64,000 bases of DNA. Source: Thiopontia sp964415865. Lineage in GTDB: Bacteria > Pseudomonadota > Gammaproteobacteria > GCF-002020875. A program made the translations under genes and the position numbers. The stretch spans positions 40,191-104,190 of the forward strand of contig CAYQBY010000003.1 of assembly GCA_964415865.1 (NCBI GenBank), given 5' to 3'. Shown here one piece after another: positions 41,811 to 51,263 of this stretch; position 1 is the stretch's first letter; every line of letters starts with the position of its first letter. The notes under the pieces were generated by a model. The model was not told the origin of the DNA. It searched no databases and saw only the letters and a program-made list of their open reading frames with translations.

Positions 41811-42338
41811 TCAGACAACCGGAGTATACGAGAAGTAACTCTGCAGGTGTTCAGGAAAATACTCTCTCAACCATGCAGAAATCTCCTGAAAATACTCCAG
41901 CAACAGCGACTCATGCCACCAGTTATCCTGTGGAAGAGGAGTAAGACCAGCCAATAGCACAAGTAGCGAGACAATTAATATCCCTCGTGCTGCACCAAAC
42001 AGCATTCCCAACAGGTGGTCCATTCCTCCGAAACCTGAAAAATCTATCAGGCTCTGAATCGCCTTGTTAATCAATGAGCCAAGAATCAGGGTAATCAAAA
42101 ACAGCAGGGCAAATGATGCTCCTGCGCGGAGGGAGGGAGTCTCTATCAGTGATTCAAAAATATGAGCCTGATCTGCCGAGAAGTTTAGCGCAACCCAGAA
42201 TGCTATGACCCATGTTGCGAGTGAGATCGCCTCCTTGAAAAAACCGCGGAGCAGGCTGATCCCTGTCGAGATCAGAACAATTCCCAAAATTACCAGGTCG
42301 GTCCAGTTAAGACCACTCTGTTCAACAACTGGAGGCAT
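41811..42338 (-). CDS. cvpA: CvpA family membrane protein
   Basis: A 175-residue protein with four predicted spans, GFFKEAISLATWVIAFW and DHLLGMLFGAARGILIV being family motifs. CvpA is tied to colicin V production and membrane/biofilm traits; its exact role is not settled. It precedes purF as in most gammaproteobacteria. Confidence 0.92.
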   Translation of the reverse strand: MPPVVEQSGLNWTDLVILGIVLISTGISLLRGFFKEAISLATWVIAFWVALNFSADQAHIFESLIETPSLRAGASFALLFLITLILGSLINKAIQSLIDFSGFGGMDHLLGMLFGAARGILIVSLLVLLAGLTPLPQDNWWHESLLLEYFQEISAWLREYFPEHLQSYFSYTPVV

Positions 42339-42360
42339 CTGTTTTCCTAACTTGTCTGTC

Positions 42361-43863
42361 TTATGTCTGTGGTCTCATATGGGGAAACAGTAACACATCA
42401 CGGATGGATGGCGAATCGGTAAAGAGCATAACCAGACGGTCAATACCGATACCCTCACCTGCCGTTGGGGGCATGCCGTGCTCCAGTGCGGTTACATAGT
42501 CCTCATCGAAATGCATAGCCTCATCATCACCTGCCTCTTTCTCCTCAACCTGTTTGCGGAAACGCTCTGCCTGGTCCTCATAATCATTAAGCTCAGAGAA
42601 GCCATTGGCAATCTCACGACCACCCACAAAGAATTCAAAACGGTCGGTAACAAACGGATCATCATCGTTCCGACGTGCCAACGGAGAGACCTCTGTAGGA
42701 TATGCAGTAATAAACGTTGGGTTCATCAGGCGGTGCTCTACTGTTTTCTCAAAAATCTCAATCTGTACCTTACCCAGGCCATAACCATCCTTTAGTGGAA
42801 TCTCAAGTTTCTCTGCTACTGCCCGAGCACTATCAAGGTCATCCAGATCAGCCTCTGTCAGATCCGGATTAAAGTGAAGAATCGACTCTTTTATTGTCAT
42901 CCGCTCAAATGATTTTCCAAAATCATAAACATCCCCCTGATAACTCACCTGGCTGGAACCCAGTACCTCTTCTGTAACCCCACGCAGCATCGCCTCGGTG
43001 GTATCCATCAGATCACGGTAGTCGGCATATGCCTCATAGAACTCTATCATGGTGAACTCAGGATTATGTCTGGTAGATAGCCCCTCATTACGGAAATTAC
43101 GATTTATCTCATAGACCTTTTCGAATCCGCCAACCACTAATCTCTTCAGGTAGAGCTCGGGGGCGATACGGAGGAATAGATCCATATCCAGGGCATTGTG
43201 ATAGGTGGTAAATGGTCGTGCAGTTGCCCCACCCGGGATAGCCTGCATCATAGGTGTCTCTACCTCCATAAAGCCGCGTCCATTAAGGAAGTTGCGGATG
43301 TATTGCACCACCTGAACACGGGTCTTGAACACATCTCGTGAGGCATCGTTCATGATTAGATCGATATAACGCTGGCGATACCTTGCCTCGGTATCTGTCA
43401 GGCCATGAAACTTTTCCGGAAGAGGACGAACTGACTTGGTCAGAATACGAAGAGAGTCAACCTTAACCGAGAGCTCTCCAGTCTTGGTCTTAAACATAAC
43501 CCCCTCAGCACCAATGATGTCTCCAATATCCCACTTCTTGAAACCCGCATAAAGACCCTCTGGCAGGGCGTCACGCTGTACAAAAAGCTGGATCTTTCCA
43601 CTCATATCCTTCAGGTGGGTAAAGGCCGCCTTGCCCATGATGCGCTTGGCCATCATGCGCCCGGCAACCGCAACTCGAATCCCCTTCTCCTCAAGTTCCT
43701 CCGCCTCAAGCTCACCATATTCAGCATGAAGCTCACCAGCCATCACGTTTCTGCGGAAATCATTAGGGAAAGCATTTCCCTCCTCACGCATTCGATCCAG
43801 CTTCTGACGGCGCTCGGCGATCAGTCGGTTTTCATCTACTTCTATATTCTGTTCTTTTGACAT
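42361..43863 (-). CDS. lysS: Lysyl-tRNA synthetase, class II
   Basis: The 500-residue enzyme has an N-terminal OB-fold anticodon domain (about 60-145) and class II motifs: motif 2 FRNEGLSTRHNPEFTMIEFY and motif 3 GIGIDRLVMLFT. Length is typical. It lies downstream of prfB on the same strand, as in Escherichia coli, with a structured repeat between. Confidence 0.97.
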   Translation of the reverse strand: MSKEQNIEVDENRLIAERRQKLDRMREEGNAFPNDFRRNVMAGELHAEYGELEAEELEEKGIRVAVAGRMMAKRIMGKAAFTHLKDMSGKIQLFVQRDALPEGLYAGFKKWDIGDIIGAEGVMFKTKTGELSVKVDSLRILTKSVRPLPEKFHGLTDTEARYRQRYIDLIMNDASRDVFKTRVQVVQYIRNFLNGRGFMEVETPMMQAIPGGATARPFTTYHNALDMDLFLRIAPELYLKRLVVGGFEKVYEINRNFRNEGLSTRHNPEFTMIEFYEAYADYRDLMDTTEAMLRGVTEEVLGSSQVSYQGDVYDFGKSFERMTIKESILHFNPDLTEADLDDLDSARAVAEKLEIPLKDGYGLGKVQIEIFEKTVEHRLMNPTFITAYPTEVSPLARRNDDDPFVTDRFEFFVGGREIANGFSELNDYEDQAERFRKQVEEKEAGDDEAMHFDEDYVTALEHGMPPTAGEGIGIDRLVMLFTDSPSIRDVLLFPHMRPQT

Positions 43864-43881
43864 CTTACTTTTCTCTTCTGA

Positions 43882-43901
43882 ATCTCCGCATACGCGGAGA
43901 T
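43882..43901. terminator. Small perfect hairpin between lysS and repeat copy B
   Basis: ATCTCCGC-ATAC-GCGGAGAT forms an 8-bp perfect stem just upstream of lysS (start 43863). There is no T-run on the minus strand directly behind it, so termination or mRNA stability control are both possible. Confidence 0.35.
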
Positions 43902-43936
43902 GACAAGATTAATAGGTCTGGAGATTCCGTTATCTT

Positions 43937-44008
43937 GATCCGGAAATTTCGACAGCAAGGATGCTGTCGCAAAGCCCCCATGGATGGGTTTACGGCGTTT
44001 TCCGGATC
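43937..44008. repeat. ATGGAT-loop hairpin repeat, copy B (prfB/lysS junction)
   Basis: The outer stem GATCCGGAAA (43937-43946) pairs with TTTCCGGATC (43999-44008). Inside are CGACAGC-AAGGAT-GCTGTCG (43950-43969) and CCC-ATGGAT-GGG (about 43977-43988), the same two-hairpin layout as copies A and C with different stem sequences. Confidence 0.75.
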
Positions 44009-44037
44009 GGGATGATGGAAGCTCCCGATATTCTATT

Positions 44038-45136
44038 CTACAGTCCCGACTTCAAACTCTCCTCAATAAACGGATCCAGATCACCATCCAGAACCGCCTG
44101 CGTATTTCCGGTCTCATGCCCTGTACGCAGATCCTTGATTCGCGACTGGTCAAGTACATAAGAACGAATCTGGCTACCCCATCCAATATCAGACTTGGCA
44201 TCCTCGGCAGCCTGCTTCTCCTCATTCTGTTTCATCAGCTCCATCTCATAGAGCTTGGCCTTCAACATACTCATGGCAGTTGCCTTGTTCTTGTGCTGAG
44301 AGCGTTCATTCTGGCACTGCACCACAATCCCTGATGGCTCATGGGTAATACGTACTGCCGAATCTGTAGTATTCACATGCTGACCACCAGCACCCTGAGC
44401 CCTGTATGTATCTACCCTCAAATCGGATGGATTGATATCAATATCAATATCCTCATTCACCTCTGGATAGATAAAGACCGAGGAGAAAGATGTATGACGA
44501 CGATTGCCAGAATCAAATGGTGATTTACGTACCAGACGGTGAACCCCCGTCTCGGTTCTCAACCAACCAAACGCATATTCCCCTTTCACTTGAATGGTTG
44601 CGGATTTGATTCCTGCCACCTCACCAGCCGAGACCTCCATCAACTCCACATCAAAACCACGACGGTCGCCCCAGCGCAGATACATTCGTAACAACATCTC
44701 AGCCCAATCCTGCGCCTCGGTACCACCAGATCCAGACTGGATATCGATAAAGGCATTTGATGCGTCCTGTTTACCGGAGAACATGCGCTGGAACTCCAAC
44801 GCCTCAATCTCTGTAGTTAATGATTCGAGGTCGACAATAACCTCATCAACCGTCTCTTCATCACCCTCTGCCTCTGCCATCTGTAGCAGCTCATTGACAT
44901 CCGCTGTACCACTGGAGAGTCGATCGATACCCTCTACAATCTTCTCCAGACGGGCACGCTCCTTACCCAGCTCCTGTGCCCGCTCCGGATCATTCCAGAC
45001 CTCTGGCGACTCCAGCTCACGATTAATCTCTACTAACTGCTCCGACTTTTCAGCATAGTCAAAGGTACCCCCTCAGGGCCTCTGTGCGCCCCTGAAGATC
45101 TGTAATTTGACTATATATTGGGTTCAATTCAATCAT
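44038..45136 (-). CDS. prfB: Peptide chain release factor 2, with programmed +1 frameshift
   Basis: The zero frame starts at 45136 (MIELNPIYSQITDLQ), encodes 25 residues and stops at TGA 45061-45059 in CTT-TGA-C. Just upstream lies AGGGGG, the internal Shine-Dalgarno-like signal that drives the +1 shift. After the shift the second frame runs 340 residues from GAC (45060) to 44038, giving 365 residues, the normal RF2 length. The GGQ motif is visible in AQGAGGQHVNTTDSAVR and the SPF-type codon-recognition region is in the first half. RF2 ends translation at UGA and UAA; the frameshift autoregulates its level. Confidence 0.96.
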
Positions 45137-45148
45137 AATTGTGGGGAA

Positions 45149-46855
45149 TTATACACACTCTAACCCTGCAGAATATGGGGCAATAATGGTTTCTACCATT
45201 AACTGTAGACTATCTCTCCCTCGCCATCTGTTTACATCCATGCGGTAGAGCAGATCCACCTCCTCACCTCTCTGTGGCAAGATCTGTTCCGACTGATTGA
45301 ATGCAATTCCATCAATCTTCTTGTTTGATTCACGATCTCTCAGGACTAGCTTCAGATGCCTCTCCCCCACAATACGCCAGTCATCAAGAATAAAGCGGTC
45401 CTGAAAAACCGGCTCGGGAAAACCCTGTCCCCATGGTCCTGACTGGCGCAGTAACTCCGCAGTATCCAGTGAACGCTCACTACTGGTCAAACCACCATCA
45501 GTATGAAGCACCCCTTCAAGCAGATCATCATCAACTGTCTTGGCTACCAGCTCCTCAAAACTGTTCTGGAACTGCTCAAAGTCAGATTCGTTGATAGAGA
45601 GCCCTGCTGCCATTGCGTGTCCACCAAACTTGATGATCATCCCGGGGCTGTTCTTTGAGATCAGGTCTAACAGATCACGAATATGAACCCCTGGAATAGA
45701 GCGTGCTGACCCTTTAAGAACACCGTTATCACCTCTCGCAAACACAACCACTGGCCTGTGCAGCTTCTCCTTAATTCTGCCAGCAACAATACCAATCACC
45801 CCCTCATGCCAGTGCGGCTGGTAGAGAGAAACAGCTGCCAACACTCCTTTGCCATGCAGATGGAGTGACTCAATTATGCTCTCGGCCTCATCCCTGACCC
45901 CACCCTCAACATCACGCCTTTGTCTATTTATCTCATCCAGTTTTTGTGCCCTAGTAAGGGCATCTATCCTGTTATCTGTCAGCAGACAATCAATACCAGC
46001 CCCCATCTCCGTCATCCGACCAGCAGCATTAATCCTTGGCCCCACCGTAAACCCCAGATCAGAGGCAACCACCCTGTTCCGCTCCCTGCCAGAGACCTCC
46101 AGAAGTGCCGAGACCCCAGGTGAACACTCTCCAAGACGAATACGTTGAAGCCCTTGATGAACCAGAATTCTGTTGTTTTGATCTAACTTAACTACATCAG
46201 CCACTGTACCAACAGCAACCAGATCAAGCAGTGTTGCTGGGTTATAACCAACCCCTAAGATCTGCCTGACCGCACAGACCAGATAAAAGGCAACACCGAC
46301 ACCAGCAAGATTAGGGCTGACAAAATCATCCCCCTCCTGGTTGGGGTTTACGATCACATCTGCAGCAGGCAACTGGTCACCAGGAAGATGGTGATCTGTT
46401 ACCACAACAGTCATTCCAGCTTTTTTTGCAGCTGCAACCCCATCTATACTTGATATTCCATTATCTACTGTTATCAGTATGTTGGGGTTATATCTTAATG
46501 TTAATTCAACAACGCTTTCTGAAAGACCGTAGCCATGCTTCTTTCGATCGGGAACCACATAATTTATCTTGGCACCCATAGCACCAAGCCCAGACATGCA
46601 GACAGCACACGCAGTTGCACCATCAGCATCATAGTCCGCAACAACAACTATAGATTCTCCATTCTCAATTGCCTGCACCACCAGATCCGCTGCCTGTTCC
46701 ACATTCTTTAAGGATGAAACAGGAAGCAGCTGCCTCAGTGAATGGTCCAGCTCAGTAGTTGAGAGAACTCCTCGGGCACGGTAAATATGATCAAGCAGAG
46801 GAGAAAATCCATCCAACTCACCACTATCAGGAACTGTACGTTGAATAATTTTCAT
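45149..46855 (-). CDS. recJ: Single-stranded-DNA-specific exonuclease RecJ
   Basis: The 568-residue DHH-family 5'-3' exonuclease acts in recombination and repair. Motifs are VVADYDADGATA, VVTDHHLPGD (DHH), and the DHHA1 segment KFGGHAMAAGLSI. Length is typical. Its start overlaps the end of the following gene by four bases (ATGA), so it is translated with that small gene. Confidence 0.97.
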   Translation of the reverse strand: MKIIQRTVPDSGELDGFSPLLDHIYRARGVLSTTELDHSLRQLLPVSSLKNVEQAADLVVQAIENGESIVVVADYDADGATACAVCMSGLGAMGAKINYVVPDRKKHGYGLSESVVELTLRYNPNILITVDNGISSIDGVAAAKKAGMTVVVTDHHLPGDQLPAADVIVNPNQEGDDFVSPNLAGVGVAFYLVCAVRQILGVGYNPATLLDLVAVGTVADVVKLDQNNRILVHQGLQRIRLGECSPGVSALLEVSGRERNRVVASDLGFTVGPRINAAGRMTEMGAGIDCLLTDNRIDALTRAQKLDEINRQRRDVEGGVRDEAESIIESLHLHGKGVLAAVSLYQPHWHEGVIGIVAGRIKEKLHRPVVVFARGDNGVLKGSARSIPGVHIRDLLDLISKNSPGMIIKFGGHAMAAGLSINESDFEQFQNSFEELVAKTVDDDLLEGVLHTDGGLTSSERSLDTAELLRQSGPWGQGFPEPVFQDRFILDDWRIVGERHLKLVLRDRESNKKIDGIAFNQSEQILPQRGEEVDLLYRMDVNRWRGRDSLQLMVETIIAPYSAGLECV

Positions 46856-47313
46856 CTTCTGAATCTGGTTATGATCAACTCCATCACCTTCTCAATGCGT
46901 GATGGTTCTCTCCATACCCAGAGACCATTAACCCCCTCAACCTTATGGGGAAGAGATAGATGGCTATTTTCATGGTTAGCCATTGATGCTTGGTGCAGCA
47001 ACATCTGCACCTCATTAAGGAGCCGTTTCCAGATAAGTTCATCATCCCCTGCAGGCATGGCATCATGGATATTTGCGCCAACCACGTGGTGCAGAGGTGT
47101 TGTCTTTACTGCCGCACCTGTCGAGAGCTGTAGCCTCCAATCAAGATCGTCATGGTAACTGAGCACCATATTCTCCTCACTGAACAGAGGCGCAAGCTTG
47201 TCGATCAAATCCTGCTGCTCTTTGACAGAGACAGATCCAGGCTCAATCTCGAACAGACGAAGCACATCCCAGTCAGCTATCAGATGGACAGGCGCTACAC
47301 GAAAGATCTCCAC
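46852..47313 (-). CDS. Short COG4255-like protein ('phosphoglycerate mutase-like'), N-terminus missing
   Basis: A 153-residue protein with a GTG start only 3 bp after the thrC stop. The sequence APVHLIADWDVLRLFEI, LHHVVGANIHDAMPAGDD and GLWVWREP resembles the C-terminal half of a gammaproteobacterial family often encoded beside recJ and loosely annotated as phosphoglycerate mutase. The family is usually about twice this long, so this appears to be a truncated or short form. No catalytic residues of a phosphomutase are evident. It overlaps recJ by ATGA. Confidence 0.6.
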   Translation of the reverse strand: MEIFRVAPVHLIADWDVLRLFEIEPGSVSVKEQQDLIDKLAPLFSEENMVLSYHDDLDWRLQLSTGAAVKTTPLHHVVGANIHDAMPAGDDELIWKRLLNEVQMLLHQASMANHENSHLSLPHKVEGVNGLWVWREPSRIEKVMELIITRFRR

Positions 47314-47316
47314 AGA

Positions 47317-48399
47317 CTACATGTTGCTAAGGATTGCTCCCTTCACCTCTTCCAGGGTGGCATCAACAGTAATCAGTTCGCGTGTGCTCTGTTTGATTGC
47401 AGTGTCCGGATCCTTCAGACCATGTCCGGTCAGGGTGCAGACAACCTTGCTGCCAGCGGGGATCTTTCCACTCTTTAGATCACGTAGTGCACCTGCCACG
47501 GAGGTTGCGGATGCTGGTTCACAGAAGACACCCTCCTTTTCAGCTAACAGTTTTTGGGCTGCCAGAATCTCTTCATCACTACACTCATCAAACCAGCCGC
47601 CTGACTCTTTCTGCACATTCCATGCCTTGTCCCAGCTTTGCGGGTGGCCGATACGGATTGCAGTTGCCACAGTCTCTGGCTCATCCACCATCTCGCCACG
47701 CAGGAATGGGGCAGCGCCTGCAGCCTGATAACCAACCATGGTTGGGCGGGTCGGAACGATGCCATCCTCGGCATACTCCACATACCCCATCCAGTGAGCA
47801 GAGATGTTGCCCGCATTACCCACTGGCAGACAGTGGTAGTCAGGGGCAGCGCCTAACTCCTCAATGATCTCAAAAGCAGCTGTCTTCTGACCCTGTAGGC
47901 GGAATGGATTGATGGAGTTCACAATAGTAACCGGGGCCTCCTCTCCAACCTCTTTCACCAGCTGCATGCCATCATCAAAATTACCGTGAATCTGAATTAC
48001 CACCGCCCCATGCATCATCGCCTGAGCCAGCTTGCCCAACGCAATCTTGCCATCCGGAATCAGCACAAAGGCAGTAATGCCGGCACGGGCTGCGTAGGCA
48101 GCCGCAGCTGCCGAGGTGTTCCCGGTGGATGCACAGATAATGGCCTTGCTCCCCTCCTCCACTGCCTTGGTCACCGCCATGCACATGCCGCGATCCTTGA
48201 ACGACCCAGTTGGGTTAAGTCCCTCATATTTCACATAGATCTCTGCATCTATCCCCATCTCTCCAGGGATATTTTTCAACTTAATCAGCGGGGTATTACC
48301 CTCCCCCAGATCAATGATTTTTGTATCCTCACTAATCGGCAGACGGTCACGGTAGCGGTCCAGCAGACCTGTATAGTGTTTTCTAAATGGCACTGTCAT
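47317..48399 (-). CDS. thrC: Threonine synthase
   Basis: The 360-residue PLP enzyme converts O-phosphohomoserine to threonine. The PLP-Lys lies in TGSFKDRGMCMAV, and the phosphate loop in VGNAGNISAHW. It is the shorter type of threonine synthase found with hom in many proteobacteria. A long hairpin repeat separates it from hom upstream. Confidence 0.95.
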   Translation of the reverse strand: MTVPFRKHYTGLLDRYRDRLPISEDTKIIDLGEGNTPLIKLKNIPGEMGIDAEIYVKYEGLNPTGSFKDRGMCMAVTKAVEEGSKAIICASTGNTSAAAAAYAARAGITAFVLIPDGKIALGKLAQAMMHGAVVIQIHGNFDDGMQLVKEVGEEAPVTIVNSINPFRLQGQKTAAFEIIEELGAAPDYHCLPVGNAGNISAHWMGYVEYAEDGIVPTRPTMVGYQAAGAAPFLRGEMVDEPETVATAIRIGHPQSWDKAWNVQKESGGWFDECSDEEILAAQKLLAEKEGVFCEPASATSVAGALRDLKSGKIPAGSKVVCTLTGHGLKDPDTAIKQSTRELITVDATLEEVKGAILSNM

Positions 48400-48425
48400 T
48401 TTCTCCAGTTAAACATTTGTCGACT

Positions 48426-48536
48426 CAACTCTCTCCCTATTCTATTTTCAGGGCCGTTGGTAGCCATGGATGGCTACCGTCGAGCGTACATGGATGTCTT
48501 GTAGCGAGCCCTGAAAATAGAATAGGGAGAGAGTTG
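48426..48536. repeat. ATGGAT-loop hairpin repeat, copy C (hom/thrC junction)
   Basis: A perfect 29-bp inverted repeat (48426-48454 with 48508-48536) encloses the hairpin GGTAGCC-ATGGAT-GGCTACC (48459-48478) and a second ATGGAT loop in GTACATGGATGTC (about 48486-48498) within CGTCGAGCGT...TGTAGCG. The inner layout matches copies A and B; the outer stem is unrelated in sequence. Confidence 0.9.
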
Positions 48537-48555
48537 AAGCTATTCATTAATTAAT

Positions 48556-49866
48556 CTAGTTGAGTGTCTCCATACGAATCCTCATAACGGATCCATACAC
48601 ACAATCAAGTGACTCAATAGCAGAGAGTGCACGATTCATTCGTCCCTCCTCCGTCTTATGAGTCAAAAGTACGATAGGTGCCCTGGACCCCTCGTTCTCG
48701 ATATCCTTCTGCATAAAGGCCTCGATACTTATCTCCTCCTCACCCAGAATCCTGGTGATCTCTGCAAGCACTCCAGAGCGATCCTCAACCTCCATCCTCA
48801 GGTAATAGGCAGTCTCGATATCATTAATTGACAATATAGGTAAATCTTCCAGGGCATCGGGCTGGAATGCCAGATGTGGCACCCTGTTCTCTGGGTCTGC
48901 GGTTAACGCACGCACCACATCTACTGTATCTGCTACTACTGCTGAGGCTGTTGGCTCATCACCGGCACCAGCACCGTAGTATAGTGTGGGTCCTACAGCA
49001 TCACCCATCACAAGCACCGCATTCATTACCCCATCCACATTGGCAATCAGCTGTCTCTCTGGAATCAGGGTTGGATGAACACGTAGTTCCACACCAGCTT
49101 CTGTCTTGCGGGCAACTCCGAGATGCTTGATGCGATACCCAAGCTCCTCCGCATAAGAGACATCCTCGGCGGTTATCTTGGTAATCCCCTCGGTCATTGC
49201 CTTCTCAAACTGCAGCGGAATCCCAAATGCTATTGAGGCAAGAATTGTCAGCTTGTGTGCTGCATCAATCCCCTCAACATCAAAGGTTGGGTCTGCCTCT
49301 GCATACCCCAGCTCCTGGGCCTCCTTGAGTACATCCTCAAAGGCACGCCCCTTGTCTCTCATCTCGGTAAGAATGAAGTTTCCGGTGCCGTTGATTATCC
49401 CAGCCAACCACTGAATCTGATTTGCCGCCAACCCCTCACGAATTGCCTTGATGATTGGTATACCACCAGCAACAGCTGCCTCGAAGGCAACCATAACCCC
49501 CTTCTCCTGTGCCAACCCAAACAGTTCATTACCATGAGTTGCAATCAGTGCCTTGTTCGCAGTTACTACATGCTTGCCCTGCGAGAGTGCCTGCACCACC
49601 ACCTCACGTGCAAATTCAGTACCGCCCATCAACTCCAGAACGATATCAATATCAGGATCATTAGCCACCTCAAATGGATCTGTGGTCAGCCTTATCCCTT
49701 CAGTTTCACAAATTCTTGGTCGATCAAGGTCACGTACTGCAGCCATACTGATCTCTATCTGCCGACCGGCACGACGTGCTATCTCCTCTGCATTACGGGT
49801 CAGGACATTTACACTTCCACAACCAACTGTCCCCAATCCTAGGACACCTACTTTTACTGGATTCAT
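48556..49866 (-). CDS. hom: Homoserine dehydrogenase
   Basis: The 436-residue enzyme reduces aspartate semialdehyde to homoserine. It has an N-terminal NAD(P) fold (GVLGLGTVGCG), the catalytic region with EAAVAGGIPIIKAIREGL and NGTGNFIL, and a C-terminal ACT domain (about 350-430, EDRSGVLAEITRILGEE) for threonine feedback. Order alaC-hom-thrC on one strand is conserved in related bacteria. Confidence 0.96.
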   Translation of the reverse strand: MNPVKVGVLGLGTVGCGSVNVLTRNAEEIARRAGRQIEISMAAVRDLDRPRICETEGIRLTTDPFEVANDPDIDIVLELMGGTEFAREVVVQALSQGKHVVTANKALIATHGNELFGLAQEKGVMVAFEAAVAGGIPIIKAIREGLAANQIQWLAGIINGTGNFILTEMRDKGRAFEDVLKEAQELGYAEADPTFDVEGIDAAHKLTILASIAFGIPLQFEKAMTEGITKITAEDVSYAEELGYRIKHLGVARKTEAGVELRVHPTLIPERQLIANVDGVMNAVLVMGDAVGPTLYYGAGAGDEPTASAVVADTVDVVRALTADPENRVPHLAFQPDALEDLPILSINDIETAYYLRMEVEDRSGVLAEITRILGEEEISIEAFMQKDIENEGSRAPIVLLTHKTEEGRMNRALSAIESLDCVYGSVMRIRMETLN

Positions 49867-49944
49867 CTTCTCGCTTTTTCCTTAATCATCCTTAATTAGA
49901 TAGCAGCAACGTAGCAACGTGATTCTATAGTTTCAGCTTATGCA

Positions 49945-51141
49945 TTATTCGCTATCAAGAATACCGTCGCTCTTGAACATCTCTCTGATTCCACGTACCG
50001 CCTGACGGGTTCTATGTTCATTCTCGATCAATCCGAAACGAACGTAATCATCACCATATTCACCAAAACCGATACCCGGAGATACTGCAACCTTTGCCTC
50101 ACTCAACAGCTTCTTACAGAACTCCAGTGAACCCATCTCACGATATGGTTCAGGAATTGGGGCCCACACAAACATTGTTGCCTTTGGAGGCTCCACCTCC
50201 CAACCCACAGAGTTGAGACCACTACACAAGGCATCCCTGCGCTTGAGGTACATATCACAAATCTCATGAACACAGTCCTGAGGCCCCTCCAATGCAGCTA
50301 TTGCCGCCACCTGGATTGGGGTGAACATACCGTAGTCAAGATATGACTTCATACGTGCCAAGGCAGCCACCAGGGTTGGGTTACCAACCATAAAGCCGAC
50401 ACGCCAGCCCGGCATGTTGTAACTTTTGGAGAGGGTAAAGAACTCGACTGCAATCTCCTTGGCCCCCTCCACCTGCAGAATTGATGGTGATTGATAGCCA
50501 TCAAATACAATATCTGCATAGGCGAGATCATGAATCACCCAGATCTGATGCTCTTTTGCCAATGCCACAACTTTCTCAAAGAACTCCAGATCCACGCAGT
50601 GGGTGGTTGGATTACCTGGAAAATTAAGTACCAGCATCTTGGGGCGTGGCCACGAATTCTTGATCGCCTTCTCAAGCTCTGCAAAGAAATCCCCGTCAGG
50701 AGTCAGTGGAACATGACGAATATCAGCCCCTGCAATAATGAATCCATAAGGGTGAATTGGGTAGGCTGGGTTAGGAACCAGGACGGTGTCACCAGGACCA
50801 ACCGTTGCAAGCGCCAGATGTGCCAACCCCTCTTTTGATCCAATGGTTACGATCGCCTCTGAATCTGCATCCAGATCTACCTCGTAGCGATCACGATACC
50901 AATTACATATTGCTCTGCGCAGTCGGGGAATCCCCCTGGACATGGAGTAGCGATGAGTGTCAGGACGCTGCGCTGCCTCGGTCAACTTATCAACGATATG
51001 TTGCGGGGTCGGCTGATCAGGATTGCCCATTCCAAAATCGATGATATCCTCGCCCCGCTGTCTCGCCTTTGCCTTCAATTCATTAACGATATTGAATACA
51101 TATGGCGGCAGCCGTTTGATTCTCTGGAAATCCTCAATCAA
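49945..51141 (-). CDS. alaC: Alanine-type aminotransferase, AlaC-like
   Basis: The 398-residue class I/II PLP aminotransferase has DFGMGNPDQPTP, NFPGNPTTH, the PLP-Lys in FTLSKSYNMPGWRVGF and the substrate Arg region DDYVRFGLIENE. AlaC makes alanine from pyruvate and glutamate. Position upstream of hom is common in gammaproteobacteria. Confidence 0.93.
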   Translation of the reverse strand: MIEDFQRIKRLPPYVFNIVNELKAKARQRGEDIIDFGMGNPDQPTPQHIVDKLTEAAQRPDTHRYSMSRGIPRLRRAICNWYRDRYEVDLDADSEAIVTIGSKEGLAHLALATVGPGDTVLVPNPAYPIHPYGFIIAGADIRHVPLTPDGDFFAELEKAIKNSWPRPKMLVLNFPGNPTTHCVDLEFFEKVVALAKEHQIWVIHDLAYADIVFDGYQSPSILQVEGAKEIAVEFFTLSKSYNMPGWRVGFMVGNPTLVAALARMKSYLDYGMFTPIQVAAIAALEGPQDCVHEICDMYLKRRDALCSGLNSVGWEVEPPKATMFVWAPIPEPYREMGSLEFCKKLLSEAKVAVSPGIGFGEYGDDYVRFGLIENEHRTRQAVRGIREMFKSDGILDSE

Positions 51142-51263
51142 GACCTTAACTCCGATTATTTAGTGTAAAAAATCAGACGAAAGTATACCCCAGTAACCTG
51201 TTATAAAATAGAAGGTATAACGAGGAAATAGATGTTGTCTCTACACTATTTACAACATATTCC

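Noticed and set aside
44881..45136. Disrupted prfB as a pseudogene
   Set aside because: The in-frame TGA sits in the canonical CTT-TGA-C context with an upstream AGGGGG, so it is the programmed frameshift.
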